Positions 13,495-24,450 of a stretch of 44,482 nt of DNA are shown one piece after another (the first letter of the stretch is position 1; each line of letters opens with the position of its first letter). Under the pieces are notes generated by a model, which saw only the letters and a program-made list of their open reading frames with translations, was not told where the DNA came from and did no database searches. A program made the translations under genes and the position numbers. This DNA comes from Ichthyophonus hoferi (lineage: Eukaryota; Opisthokonta; Ichthyosporea; Ichthyophonida; Ichthyophonidae): contig NAOQ01000311.1 in the NCBI GenBank assembly GCA_002751075.1, forward strand, positions 5,194-49,675, given 5' to 3'.

Positions 13495-13815
13495 TGTTAC
13501 AAAAACGTAGTTTAAATTAATTTTTCAATGCATAGTTGGCAATCACTTACATTAGGGCTAATGGGCCATTCAAATAAGGAAACACTGGTATAATCTTATG
13601 AAGATAGGATCAGAAATCCCTACTGGGTCTCTGTAATTTTTCTATGAATTACATTAGCCAACTAAAATATTTATAACTAGTCCTATTTAAGCCACATGGG
13701 TATTAGCCGAAAGTTAGCACTGGTGGTAAAACAAAGGTATAAAAGGAACGGTTCTGGACAGAGCTAGGGGCAGAAAAATGTTAATAAACCAAATCTATCG
13801 GCAGGCGCCCAATTA
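13495..13815 (+). repeat. LTR-H with TATA box, poly(A) signal and primer-site-like end
   Basis: TATAAAAGG at about 13738, AATAAAC at about 13783, then GGCGCCCAATTAA at about 13804, which resembles the tRNA-Lys-type primer site TGGCGCCC. A gag-like frame begins at 13890, 75 bases later. This order supports a plus-strand 5' LTR. The start near TGTTACAAAAACG is a guess. Confidence 0.45.
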
Positions 13816-13889
13816 AAAAAATAAAAATAAACACAATTAATTACCTTAAGAAAAAGAGTAGAAATAGGCTCAAAAGAAAAACAAAACAG

Positions 13890-14130
13890 ATGTTAGCATA
13901 TCCCCATGATACCAATGAACCAAAAAGAGTAAGGGTTGGTGTAGATTCAGCAAAGGATAACATGATCTCAATTCAACATATGGAATATGACAAGAACTTA
14001 GCTCATACATGTGAGGAAGCTTTGACCCTTCGAATTACTCCAGTAGGTTTGGTTCTATTCAAGTCAAATTCTTTTTGCAATAGTTTTGCATGTAGAACAC
14101 ACAATTTTTTGAGATTTGAAAATGTTTGAT
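13890..14130 (+). mobile_element. Gag-like fragment, LTR-D-related family
   Basis: An open stretch beginning MLAYPHDTNEPKRVRVGV. Its later part (YDKNLAHTCEEALTL) is clearly related to the sequence following LTR-D copy a at about 18720-18800, both in DNA and in translation. It is cut short by LTR-C at 14144. Role inferred from position after an LTR; no known domain seen. Confidence 0.5.
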
Positions 14131-14143
14131 ACTTCTTACCTTG

Positions 14144-14532
14144 TGTTGGAAACAATAGGTAAGGGCAGGTGCATTCCTGTGACCTCTATTCGCTTGGAAG
14201 AGAAGTGGAATACTGAATTAAAGAGCGTTTTAATGTATCCCTTTGCATACGCAGAGTACATATATGCCAAAATATACTCTGATTATTAAACAAGTCAGCA
14301 GGATGCCTAACCGATGAATTATCTTGACCCGAAACATATAATCGGAAATAATTTGATATATGGTTGAGGGAGCTCTGCCATTGGCTATCTTGGATTACCA
14401 TTTAACACCAATAGATTGAACTAGCTGTTTTTCCAGACTAAATATATATGTAATAGTAGTTGTTAATAATACTAAATGATTATAGCTATATAAAGAAATA
14501 CTTAAATTAATTAAATATTCCTGTTTTAATAC
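14144..14532 (-). repeat. LTR-C copy a (solo)
   Basis: Plus strand runs TGTTGGAAACAATAGG ... AAATATTCCTGTTTTAATA. It matches the copies at 26284, 26936 and 27865 over their whole length. The functional orientation is minus, judged from the better copies, where TATAAAA precedes AATAAAAATG. The copia fragment to its right runs on the other strand, so this copy is a separate insertion. Confidence 0.75.
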
Positions 14533-14544
14533 CTTTCAATTTAC

Positions 14545-17110
14545 AATATAGAATATACACAGTAACTATGATCTAAACCTCTGTAATCATAGATTAGTAC
14601 TTTGCAAGTATTCTCTAATGGTTTGACTCAGACCAATTTACTGCCACAACATATATGTTCCTGTAGCTATAATCAACACGAGCAACTAGCCCAGATAATG
14701 CTCCTTGTATCCACAACAAAAACATTCTTCCTTCCAGATTTTACAAATCCTTAAAAACTTAAGAAGTAATGTGGGCTCCAGTCAAGATGTTCCAAATTAC
14801 TGTCATGCACAATAAACTTGCTATGATCAGTGAATTCCAAATCTAGACCCTTGCCCCTTGGAAGGAAATTCCAAGAGACATAACCATCCTTTGCAGCCTG
14901 TGGGTTTACCACAGGAAACGTGCTCAAACTATTATTGGGACCCAACACAAAGTCCATCTTTGTGCTCAAGGGAGTCTGAAAACAAAAGATAAGGATTTCT
15001 TTAACATTTTATCACCCGTGACTAGTTTCATCACAGTATACATCCCTATTGCCATTATAGCAGCCCATCAATGTGAAAAGACTCAACTCAACTCAACTTA
15101 ACCTCTCTTCTGCCTACTTCCATTTCACGCTACTAGGATCAGTATGCATGTACCAACCCCAAACTATGAAAGACTCTAATTATTCAAAGTGGATGTGCAA
15201 GCTCCCTAAGTGCTTTTATGATCTACATATCAGTGGTGTTTGCTGGAATGCCACAATATATGCATTTTTTTGTACATAGGAAAACATTCTGCTGATAAAA
15301 ACCCATCTCTATATTTTCTAGAGCATAAGTCATTTCCTCACATTATATTACTATGTTGATAATGTACTGATCATCTCTGAACACTCTAGTGATAAGGAAA
15401 CTCTCATTAAGGCATTCTCTAAGCATTTCCCAACCAAGAGCAACTAATTACCTAAAGACTTCCTTGGCTACACTATAAGGAAGTTTGATAATAGCTTAAA
15501 GCTACCAACTATATCAAGGAGCTTCTCAGATTATCTGACTAGAACAGCAGTTGTCCTACTTATTCTCCATTCCTGCCAGAGCATATACGGAGGCTGCTAA
15601 TTCAACCAAACAATCGGAACCTTATGTTGTCACTGCCTTCCAAATGTAGATTGGATATTTACTATAGATCACTAAATCCGGCTGCCGTGACTGCCCATTT
15701 CAATTGGTTCACTTGCTCACTACATAGGTGAACGGGCCAAAGCCATTTGGAAAATGGCAAAGTATCTCCTACAGTACCTCAAAATCACTGCCAAAGACTG
15801 CATCATATATGAAAACACTCCAATAACACTAACTGCATACTCTGATGTTAATTTTGCAGCAAATCCTAGAACTTTTCATAAAACCTCCAGATACATAATC
15901 TAGCTTGCTGAAAGACTGATTGACTGGCTCTCCAAAAAGTAGAATAGAACTGCACTCTCTATCACAAAGAGGGAATACATTGCTGTCAGCCGCTTGCCAA
16001 CAAATCTCTTACATTGCATCTCTTCTGACTCTTTTTAAATTGATAATGTATGTGTTAACCTGCATGCTGATAATTAATCTGTTATATTATTGACTGAGAT
16101 GACCTGTATCCCCAAAGGTACACACACATATAGGTCAGGTACTGGTACATCACGGATTGTGTTATCAAGGAAGAAATTGAAGACCCATCATACCCCACTT
16201 TTGTATTTCTCTTTGTCTATTTCCAAGATATGTTTAAAGCTTGTGTCGGGTAACATTGATAAGATAACAGACGGAGACGGGGTAGAGTTGCGAATCAGGA
16301 CTGACTGCTCTGTGGAGACGATTTTGAGAGTCGTATTCTGGTTATTCTCAGAAGAATCGCTCGGGATAAGAACCTTAGTTTTCTTCTCTATATGCACGGA
16401 TCGTAGAGTAATGTTGAGAGTGTATGTTAAATTACGCTTGTAACCCTTTTTTTTATAGCTCTGTTTGGGCGATATTACCCAAACTAATGTGTAATGAACG
16501 TACACTTCCGAAATATTAAACAATAGCTTTATTTATTTAATTTCTTGGTCCAGAAAATGGACTGTGATGGCGTTTATATAGACAGGTTCCGGCCTAAAAT
16601 GCTGGCCAGTAAGTATACTTACAGTGATCCTTAAAACTTGGTTAAGATTTGGACCTCTGCATAAAAATCAAAGTAGAAATTTGTAAACTTAAAATCCTGC
16701 CTAAATTTTATGTACATAAGACACGAAATAGTGTTGCTTGCTATAACTAAATTATGACGGAGCCTTGGGCCAATCAAAATACCAAGCTATTTAAAGTTTA
16801 TCCGATAAACTTTAAACGAATAAAACAATATACTTATTAGTACCGCTAATTGTCTATTGAATATCAATTAAGACGAAAATAGATTAACCAATCAACTATC
16901 GCTCTGGGAGGTTAATTATTCTAATTAAATTATTAAATAAAGTTAATTGATATCCTTCTATTACACAAAAAAGATTATTTAAATCTAATTGATAGGCTTA
17001 TATTACAACACCTACCCACCTCATGGCAGCAGACTGTCTTACCAAAACCATGTTGCCAGAAAACTACGGGAAGGCCAATATATTCATGAAATCTATGAAC
17101 TCTAGTTTTC
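14545..17110 (+). mobile_element. Ty1/copia RT-RNase H fragment, interrupted by LTR-B
   Basis: RT with CMYQPQTMKDS ... CKLPKCFYDLHISG (about 15140-15240) and YYYVDNVLIISEHSSDKETL (about 15345). RNase H follows (YLLQYLKITAKDC, TAYSDVNFAANPR about 15770-15870). The terminal motif THLMAADCLTKTM lies at 17014-17052, separated from the rest by the insertion at about 16170-17010. Related to the minus-strand element at 28.3-30.3 kb. Broken; gag to integrase are missing or unrecognisable. Confidence 0.75.
16170..17010 (-). mobile_element. LTR-B copy 2 plus gag-like start, inserted in RNase H
   Basis: Right part 17010 to about 16490 on the minus strand is LTR-B: TGTTGTAATATAAGCC start, TCTATATAAACGCC TATA box, then AAATAAATAAAGC. 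Minus-strand frame 16523..16188 follows it and is likely the gag start of the same family (hydrophilic, Ser/Thr-rich, no domain recognised). No clean target duplication was visible, so the left end may be truncated. Confidence 0.6.
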
Positions 17111-17144
17111 CCTGCACACCATGCTCAGTATATCAATCATAAGA

Positions 17145-17250
17145 TGTTGAGATCATTTTTCTAATCAGAAATCGTGATCAGATCACTTGCGATCACGTTA
17201 GTCACTATGATTAGTGATTACATCATGCAATCCCATGATTCCCAAGGTTC
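17145..17250 (-). repeat. R6 palindromic leader, inverted copy
   Basis: Minus strand reads CCTTGGGAATCATGGG ... as in R6 copies a-d. It is dense in nested palindromes: CGTGATC (17173-17179) pairs with GATCACG (17191-17197), and GTGATC a GATCAC sits inside. Confidence 0.65.
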
Positions 17251-17255
17251 CTGAG

Positions 17256-17719
17256 TGCCAAGTATAGCACATACGGTAGTTTTTATATAGACATATTATA
17301 GAAATAATGCTCCTACATATTATTTAAGTTAACAAGTAGTGGTATTGTTTTGATAAATTTATTATAAATAACCTCATCAGTGGAAGCCTAAGGCATTATC
17401 ACATCACTATATTAATGATGAAATCAAACCTGCATAAATTAAGACACAAGAATAGTGTATAATACAACATAGGTTTGGATATATTTAGTGAGGACTCTAG
17501 GCTATTTTTTAAGTGCAAGTATAAAATATTGCTAGTTGTATTAATGTTTTTTATGATTCTAAACATGTACATCATAATTAGAAAACATCAAACAATGGAT
17601 TAAGCCACTTAAGTATCAAAATCAAAAATTCAAATTTATGAGCAGGTGCATGATTAAAGATATGCTTCTTTTACAAGACTATGACCAAATACAAAAAAAC
17701 AACTTGAACAGAAGAAATA
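17256..17719. other. AT-rich spacer in LTR-D cluster
   Basis: Probably LTR-D-related on the minus strand, since it precedes an R6 copy in that orientation, but I could not align it convincingly. Confidence 0.35.
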
Positions 17720-18290
17720 ATCAGACCAACAAACTTTAGCATATCTTCACACAGAGCACACGTACGTTCCTCTCTTTGCAAGTACTATGGAAACTGATTG
17801 GGAATCTATCTCCATTGATACAGAATTTTTTTAAAAGCTTGGAATTGGAATATACTGCAATTTGAATTTGACTTCCTACTTTGGGCCTGTGAGGTATATT
17901 CAACAGTCCAGTCCTCATCCAAGACTCTCCTGTCTCTGGATTGGTTTCTGTTGTTTGGAAGTTAATGATCATAATATCATCTGGGTCTAGATGTGTACAT
18001 ATGTTCTTGAACTTGAAAGAATCTATAAGAAAGAAGTGTTGTCTTCATTGTCAATTCTGACTTGATCTGGAATGCAAACTTGATCCTCATGAATATATTT
18101 GAGTATTTGTTTCTGATTGTTTCTAAATTTCTGGGACATAATCAATTGGCTAAGGTTGAAATATTGTTAGGACAAGAATGTTGGTTGCTGTATTGATCAT
18201 TTTGTTTATTTAAATATTTCATTGTCTCAAAGCACCACTACATTTAGAACCATGGAAAATACTAACACAGTTAGTTTTTTTTTACACATG
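17720..18290 (-). mobile_element. Gag-like fragment, minus strand, LTR-D-related
   Basis: Contains a stretch MSQKFRNNQKQILKYIHEDQ near its start and IINFQTTETNPETGESWM at about 17965-17910. The latter is similar in DNA to the plus-strand copy at about 18910-18950. LTR-D copy a begins immediately to its right in the opposite orientation. Broken. Confidence 0.5.
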
Positions 18291-18591
18291 TAATGGGGGA
18301 GAGGCCGAGCATTTAAAATCTGCATAATAGAGCTTGTTATGTAAGATATGTTTGGTAATATCCCTGATTGATTTGGGCCCATGTTTATTAGTCATATAGT
18401 GATGTGCTGATATATTTTGTTTCTACATATAACAATATTGCCAATAAAGTTATTAAGTTAATATGCCTACCCATTAAATTGTGCGTATGTAGAAAGGTGT
18501 ATTATATAATATATAATAGTTATGATGCATACTATACTAGGGTACTGAGTGAGTTATGGATCCAAAAACTTCTGGTGTTCTGAAATCATAT

Positions 18592-18686
18592 GGACCTTGG
18601 GAAACATGTGATCGTATGATGCAATTGGGGATCATGGTGAATAATGTGATTGTTTATAATTCCCAATCCGAAATAATAATTACAAC
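18592..18686 (+). repeat. R6 leader copy a
   Basis: ACCTTGGGAAACATGTGATC ... CCCAATCCGAAATAATAA. Same order of blocks as copies b, c and d. Confidence 0.65.
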
Positions 18687-19748
18687 GGAATGGATGTAAC
18701 AGAGGATACCCCAATTGCAATCCAGTGAACATAATACGATTCAAGAAATTTGCCTCATACTAGTGAGCAAACTTTGACCCTACAACTCATTCCACTACAA
18801 CCAATTTATTGAACCAGGTCAGATACTGTTCCCAATATACAGCGTCTCTTTCCACAGATTCTTCTGAAACCAAGAGGATATACACATACCTAACTCCTAA
18901 TGGAAATATGATCATTAATTATAAAACTACAATAACCAATCCAGAGACATAAGAGATTCAAACCCTTAGATAAAGACTAGGCATTTGCTCCCTGGAGAAT
19001 TTTTTTTCCAGATCACGCAGACCTAACATAGTTGAACATACACTACAATATTATTTACCACTATATTTATACTCTTACTACTTAATATAATCCAAAAGAG
19101 GACAATATTAAATAGTACATTACTGAAAAAAAAAACCAGTGTTATAAGTTATTATCACACAGCATGTCAAACTTACCACTCGATTAACTATACCGAATTT
19201 TCTATCATAGCCAACTAAATTCAAGTATTAGCGACAGTTAATGTAGACTTGTTAACTGAACCCCGTACAATCCTTAAATAGGACACCCTGGTATATATAT
19301 ATATATAAAGACACTAGCTGTGCTAGTAATAAGGATGGGCAAACCACAATATACTGTTGACCACAAATGGCCACCAACTGGTCATGACTACCAGTATGAA
19401 CACCATCAACCATTACACCCCTCTGCTGGACATCTCTGCAGAGAAGATATATTCTTTTCCCATATTCTTTTCCCAGACGCACGCTGCTAATTGAGGAATG
19501 TGCATTCCTAAATCGGATTACATCCGATTTCTTGACTCGTCGCTTGCCATCATAACGCCCCGTGAGAGCCACTTTTCAAAAGCAACCCATGGATTCGGCA
19601 TTCTCTTTGCTATTATCAGACAAAAATGTCAGGAATTATCTTGTCTCTTTATAATAAAGTTATTAAGCGCTATTTATTAACTTAATAATGTGTATAAACC
19701 TTAATGCTATGAGATATGTGTATATTAAAACAAACTACTCTATGTTAT

Positions 19749-19857
19749 GCTTGGGAATTAACTGATTGCATGATGCAAAATGATGTGATAAACGCTGCCA
19801 TCGTAGTGAATATTACGTGATCACTTGCAAATGCAATTTCCAATCAGAAAAATGAAC
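19749..19857 (+). repeat. R6 leader copy b
   Basis: GCTTGGGAATTAACTGATTG ... TTCCAATCAGAAAAATGAAC. Contains ACGTGATCACTTGC, the same TGATCA-centred core as the inverted copy at 17145. Confidence 0.6.
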
Positions 19858-20344
19858 TCGGTAAAGTTCAATAATTGCCAATCAATGAGTGAACGAACCG
19901 TTTACTGTGTCCGAGCCACCGTCAGCTGCAGAGAATGTTGAACCTACCTAGACAGCTACAAAGAATACCTATATAGCATCCACTAAACTAGATGATGACA
20001 TTGTCATAGTAGGAACAGAATATGACCTAAATCGAATTGATGATGGCGGAGTGAATCGTAGGAACAAAACTCGTTCAATAATGCAAGATGCATTAGTATT
20101 CGAGTCATCTTCAGTTCATTGGATAGGAATTGATGCCTCTTCCATTGTGTTTACTCCAATCTGAAGCCTTTTTGAAATCTACAGAAAAGAGATAGATGCT
20201 TTTTCATTATTAACAGTATCGTATTAGCAGTACTTGTGGTTTGTGGCATGAATGAGTGTTCTTTATAAAGATATACTGGTATATCTGGTTATTTATTCTT
20301 TTGGGCTAAATTTATGTTCTTGATCAAAATCTTGTTCTAAACTA

Positions 20345-20553
20345 GGTTCTAAGGTCTCACAGAAAGATGGTTGGCTTATATCTCCAATCAAGCACATGCT
20401 AATAGATTTTATTTATTGGCTTTTGATTTCCGGCCGGTTTCTGTCATAATCTAACTCGAAGTCTTGTACAGAAAGATGATGGTTGGTTTATATCCCTATC
20501 AGACGCAAGCAGTATAAATAACATTTATTGGTTTTTGATATTTCCGGTAGGTT
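20345..20553 (+). repeat. Two-copy tandem repeat, period about 110 bp
   Basis: Copy 1 (20345-20439) and copy 2 (20455-20553) share CAGAAAGAT, GGTTGG-TTATATC, ATTTATTGG-TTTTGAT and TTTCCGG--GGTT in the same order. It lies upstream of the LTR-D copy c signal region, where a U3 enhancer would be expected; that role is inferred. Confidence 0.7.
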
Positions 20554-20940
20554 AACATAACCATGTGGTTGGTTTTTTTTAGTCGAGCGTGTTCGAACTG
20601 TGTCAGGTATCAGCACAGCTAGTACTATTTTATCCTTGCACCTCGAGAAATGCTAAGGGTTTCACCCAGGATATCAAGAGTTATGTAGATACTATTTACT
20701 TTTCGCAATTCTTCTTTCCTGATTGATTGTGGTCCCACTTCATCGTTCATATAATGATATGCTAGTAGCAGTATGTTTCTACTGATAAGCCTTATATAAT
20801 AAAGTTATTAATACAACATCTACTTTTCAACTTAATATGTCGAAACGTTAAGATTATAAGATATGGGCTACTACATGTGCTATGCTATAGTAGCATATAA
20901 GGCATTATTCCTATTACAGTTGGTGCTGTGAACGTTTAGG

Positions 20941-21030
20941 AACCTTGGGAATCATGAGATCACATAATGTAATCATCAATTGTGCTTGCCTGCAATAGCG
21001 AATTCCAATCAGAAAAATTGATCCCAACAG
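20941..21030 (+). repeat. R6 leader copy c
   Basis: AACCTTGGGAATCATGAGAT ... TTCCAATCAGAAAAATTGAT. Closest to the apparent consensus. Confidence 0.65.
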
Positions 21031-21060
21031 AAACTAAATTTAGGTAGAATTAGTCTATTA

Positions 21061-21640
21061 TCTCTGCAATCCTAAGGGATTATATCAAACTATTACATAG
21101 TGCAACAACATTTGGCAGACGGTTAATAGTGCTCAAACTTCGAATCCTGGCATATGAGAGGTGATTATTATTAACCGTTTAGTAGATCTTAGTTGACAGA
21201 CATACGCAAAGCTTTACCAGAACTCCTTGAAAGTATGTAAGGTGCTAGCTGCTAGCATGTATCGACTGGTTTAATCACAGCGTTAATAATAAATGAACAT
21301 TTACAAGGCCAGCCTGAACTTCTCTACTAAAGTACTGCAAGATAATACAAATGCAAAGTGAGCCTCTCGCTCACTGGAGATCATAGAATTATTTTAATAC
21401 TGATGACTATGTCGCAAGATGCAACCAATCTGAAGAGCTAGCATTATCAGCACCTTATAACCGGATAACTTTATATCCACCAATCCCAACATCGATTCCC
21501 TTTCGATTGATACCAATCTACCGGTCAGAACAAGCGGAAGCGCCCTTCCATCAACACTCAAGAACCTGTAGACCACACTATATACTGAGGGAGACGCCGA
21601 TAAAGCTAGAAAAGGACTCTATCTGTCAATATAGATAGGA
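21061..21640 (+). other. Unassigned region with an ATG-less open stretch
   Basis: After R6 copy c the plus strand stays open from about 21388 to 21640 (about 84 codons: ...ALSAPYNRITLYPP...) without an ATG near its start. By position it could be gag of LTR-D unit c or a stray exon. No domain recognised. Confidence 0.35.
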
Positions 21641-23342
21641 GAATCAGATGATTAATTGAAAATATTAGCAATAAAAGTCACATCCTCCGGCTAACCAAGC
21701 CAACCAACCACATATTAAGATATATATATTAAAGACATCAAAAGGTAGGCTTTTTTATGCGTCCATACAGCTCTTGAAGATAGGTCTCAAGTGACAATTC
21801 GAGACCATACTTGTTCATATTTATAATTGAGCATGCGCGTTAGTCAATCGAGTAATTGTTTATGCTATCAAATTTAACACATACTATTCTTATCTTATTG
21901 GGCTTGGATAATAAATCTGAGAAAACATATAAAAAATTACCCATTATCTCATAGAAAATATTTTCAAATATAAATATAAATATATATTAATATTGAATGG
22001 TTTTATTTTTTCCTACATCCGGAACCATTTTTATTCTCGTCGTGATTGCGCTTTGGCCGGGCTAGAGGATTCGTTACATTATAGGCTAATGGCTCACTAA
22101 AGAGCCAAAATTATGTTAAAATGCAAAAGGCCAATCATACGATCCCTCCCATGTCAAAATGACATCTACGCTCCTCCATTACAAGAGGCTTTCTATTATG
22201 TAACATGTGAATTTCTTATAAATAACTTAATTCTAAATGCTATAAAACAGTATCCTTTTCTAATTATTATTATTACAACAACAGAGTACCAGAGCGAGCG
22301 CGAGTGAAGCCTTAAAATCTAGGAGCTTTTTTAGTATCAAAATAGCAAAACTACATTCTCATTGATTCGCTATCAATTAAACAGAGATCGATATCAGATG
22401 GCATATTACCCGTTACTAATTCAATGTTAGCATTTATTTTATTTTATTTAATATAAGTTTTTTAAGATATTCAAATCCACCTTAATATTATTAGTTTTCT
22501 TCGATTTTTGAAGATTGATATTGCATGGACAAAATGAGTCTACATTCATCTGTGCTTTTTTCATCTGGATGATACTTAATCAATAGTGAGAATTTTTTGA
22601 AAATAGAGAAATTTCAAAAAAAAAATTGCATATTATCTTAAAATATACATTAAATTTATAATTGTATTAATAAATTTTATTTTTTTACCCATCTTGTTTA
22701 TTATTTTTGTATTACTTGCGTAGAAAGCTACCTTCTCATAAGCCATCAAAATAAATTTAGATTGACCAATAAAAGAAGACATGTATAGTGCAAAACCCTT
22801 AAGTGAGCATGTTTTACACATTTGCGTGCGATACCTTTGCGTATAGGCACATCCATTTTAATTTTTTATATATAAAATTTTTAAAAATATATTTAAAATA
22901 TTATTTCACAAAATATCATAATTATATAAATTTTCAAAATATATTTGTATCCTTTTTTCAATAAATACACAACGTGTGACTGTGAATTGGCTTGGGTATT
23001 CTAAGATTCGAATTGGGTTACTGGTTGGATAGCTAATTGATTGGTTTAATATCAGGTACCAAATATTCTGAAAAACAATTAAGATGGTATACACATATAT
23101 TTAAAGACGTAAACCAATCAGTCCTAAAATAGTTGATTGCATATTGAAATTTGTTTGGTGTTTGGATTGTTTTTCATATACACCACGACTACGTCAAATA
23201 TTTTGAGTGCGCGACAGTGAAATAAACAAGCTAACAGGCTCTATTTAATACAATATTTGAGTGTTTTATCTGACATAGGAGGATAGAACATTTTGTTATA
23301 CATAAAAGAAAATCTATTCTACTTCCCCAAATAGTAAACATT
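21641..23342. other. AT-rich upstream flank of the PDZ gene, no recognised gene
   Basis: Long A/T runs dominate, with a small GC-richer patch at about 22020-22070. I recognise no transposon protein or LTR copy here. Promoter and any 5' exon of the PDZ gene should lie here. A weak 3' splice-site candidate (GACATAG before GAGGATAG, about 23278) sits just downstream of the in-frame stop that bounds the first visible exon. Confidence 0.5.
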
Positions 23343-24450
23343 ATGTATGCTATTCGGGGTGCCGTTGCAAATTTCCCCGGTATAATATCCGATGGAATGT
23401 CGGTATGTTCTCGCAAGCGCCCAAGTATATCAAAGGAGGTACCTGTTCCCAAATCAACTTTATGCAGTAAGCCACAACGCAGAGAAATTAAGTTTACTAA
23501 GCGTGAGGGGGTCGCATTTGGGACATGCCTTTGTAGAATAAACCGTGGTGTTTATGTCACCTATGTTGTAAGGTAAGAGCTATGCTTTTGGTTTTTTTTT
23601 TTTTTTTCAGGTTGAGCAAACCTATCAAAAATCCTTGATAAATATTCACTATCTGTTTGTATTTGGTGTATTTTTTTTTGTGTTGATATAATGGGTTTGT
23701 GTAAGTTGATTGTGATGTGATCACCAGAGTAAATTGTACTATTAAAGCTTGTTGAAAAATTTAAAAATAATAGATAGACGAGATTTTTTTTTTTTGCATA
23801 TATATATATATATATCACTATTGTGAAGGCGAAGAAAGGAACATAATGGGTGCAAAATAAAACAAATAGCGATTTCTAACAATATTTTCTTTTCATTCCA
23901 CAGAGGCTCTGTTGCCTGGTCTATAGGAATCCAATCCGGCGATAGAATTGACGCCGTGAATGATGTTTTTGTCTATGAAACTGGAGTAACAGCCACAGAA
24001 GTCCTTCTGCTTTTACGCACAGGTTCATCCTTCCATATAACTGTTTGCGATCTTCCTCTCTCAACTGCCTACGTATTAACTAAAGATATGGGTTGCGCAG
24101 ATTTGGGCCTTGTTTACAGCAACGGCCAGATTTCGGATTTTAACCCCATGTCAGCTATGGCTAATGCTGGGGTGGTACGCGGGGAATCAATTGTTGCTGT
24201 CGATAATAGTTGCGTACTTGGTTATTCTGATAAAAGCTTACAACAATTGATTGAAACTAAGTGTAATGCTAAACCATCAGTTTCAATTCTCTGTATGCCA
24301 ACAAGATTTGTAACCGAGTTGCAACATCAATGGAATCGCTATAATTCAATGTATCACACTGTTCGGTTTAATACTGAGGGTGTGCTACTAAGGATGAATA
24401 ATGGAATCCCGGACAGTAGTCCAGGGACTTCCGCTCCATACTTTTTTTGA
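23343..24450 (+). CDS. Syntenin-like tandem PDZ-domain adaptor protein, two coding exons
   Basis: Exons 23343..23572 and 23904..24450 join in frame (phase 2) into a 258-residue protein. PDZ1 spans about residues 47-127 (REIKF ... VYVTYVVR / GSVAWSIGIQSGDRIDAVND ... FHITVCD). PDZ2 spans about 132-208 (DLGLVYSNGQISDF ... GVVRGESIVAVD ... VSILCMP). Order, spacing and the segment after PDZ2 (CMPTRFVTELQHQW) match syntenin, where IMPAFIFEHIIKRM follows PDZ2. Syntenins are about 300 residues and act at the inner membrane face, binding C-termini of syndecans and other receptors in trafficking and exosome formation; that role is family knowledge. The carboxylate loops read AFGTCL and LGLV, variants of GLGF. 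The chosen ATG has A at -3, and an in-frame stop lies upstream at 23271. A second ATG at residue 19 is possible. Only about 46 residues precede PDZ1, against about 110 in vertebrates, so an upstream exon may be missing. The tail after PDZ2 is about 50 residues, longer than usual. Confidence 0.8.
23573..23903 (+). other. Intron of the syntenin-like gene
   Basis: A 331-bp GT-AG intron. The donor is AAG|GTAAGAG and the acceptor is TTTCATTCCACAG|AGG. Removing it restores an uninterrupted frame across PDZ1 between the VYVTYVV strand and the GSVAWSIG segment, which is the main proof. The intron contains a long T-run ending in CAG at about 23610, 38 bases from the donor, and an (AT)n tract at about 23799-23816. 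Confidence 0.85.

Larger units (their letters stand above)
18300..21060 (+). mobile_element. Tandem array of LTR-D / R6 / gag-like units
   Basis: Three successive units in the same orientation. AATAAAGTTATTAA occurs at 18443, 19653 and 20799 (spacing about 1210 and 1146). R6 leaders begin at 18592, 19749 and 20941. Gag-like open stretches follow units a (about 18690-19010) and b (about 19880-20163). After unit c a primer-site-like TTGGTGCTGTGAACG follows TTACAG at about 20918. All are decayed; identity between units is modest, so the array is old. Confidence 0.6.

Noticed and set aside
21110-21150. tRNA gene suggested by a TTCGAATCC-like B box
   Set aside because: No matching A box, acceptor stem or cloverleaf could be drawn.
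22113-22307. Upstream coding exon of the PDZ gene or a small gene
   Set aside because: No domain, no LYPxL motif and no convincing splice donor; composition is that of random AT-rich sequence.
23573-23610. Alternative 3' splice site after the long T-run in the intron
   Set aside because: It would make a 38-base intron and the downstream sequence does not continue the PDZ domain, whereas the site at 23903 does.
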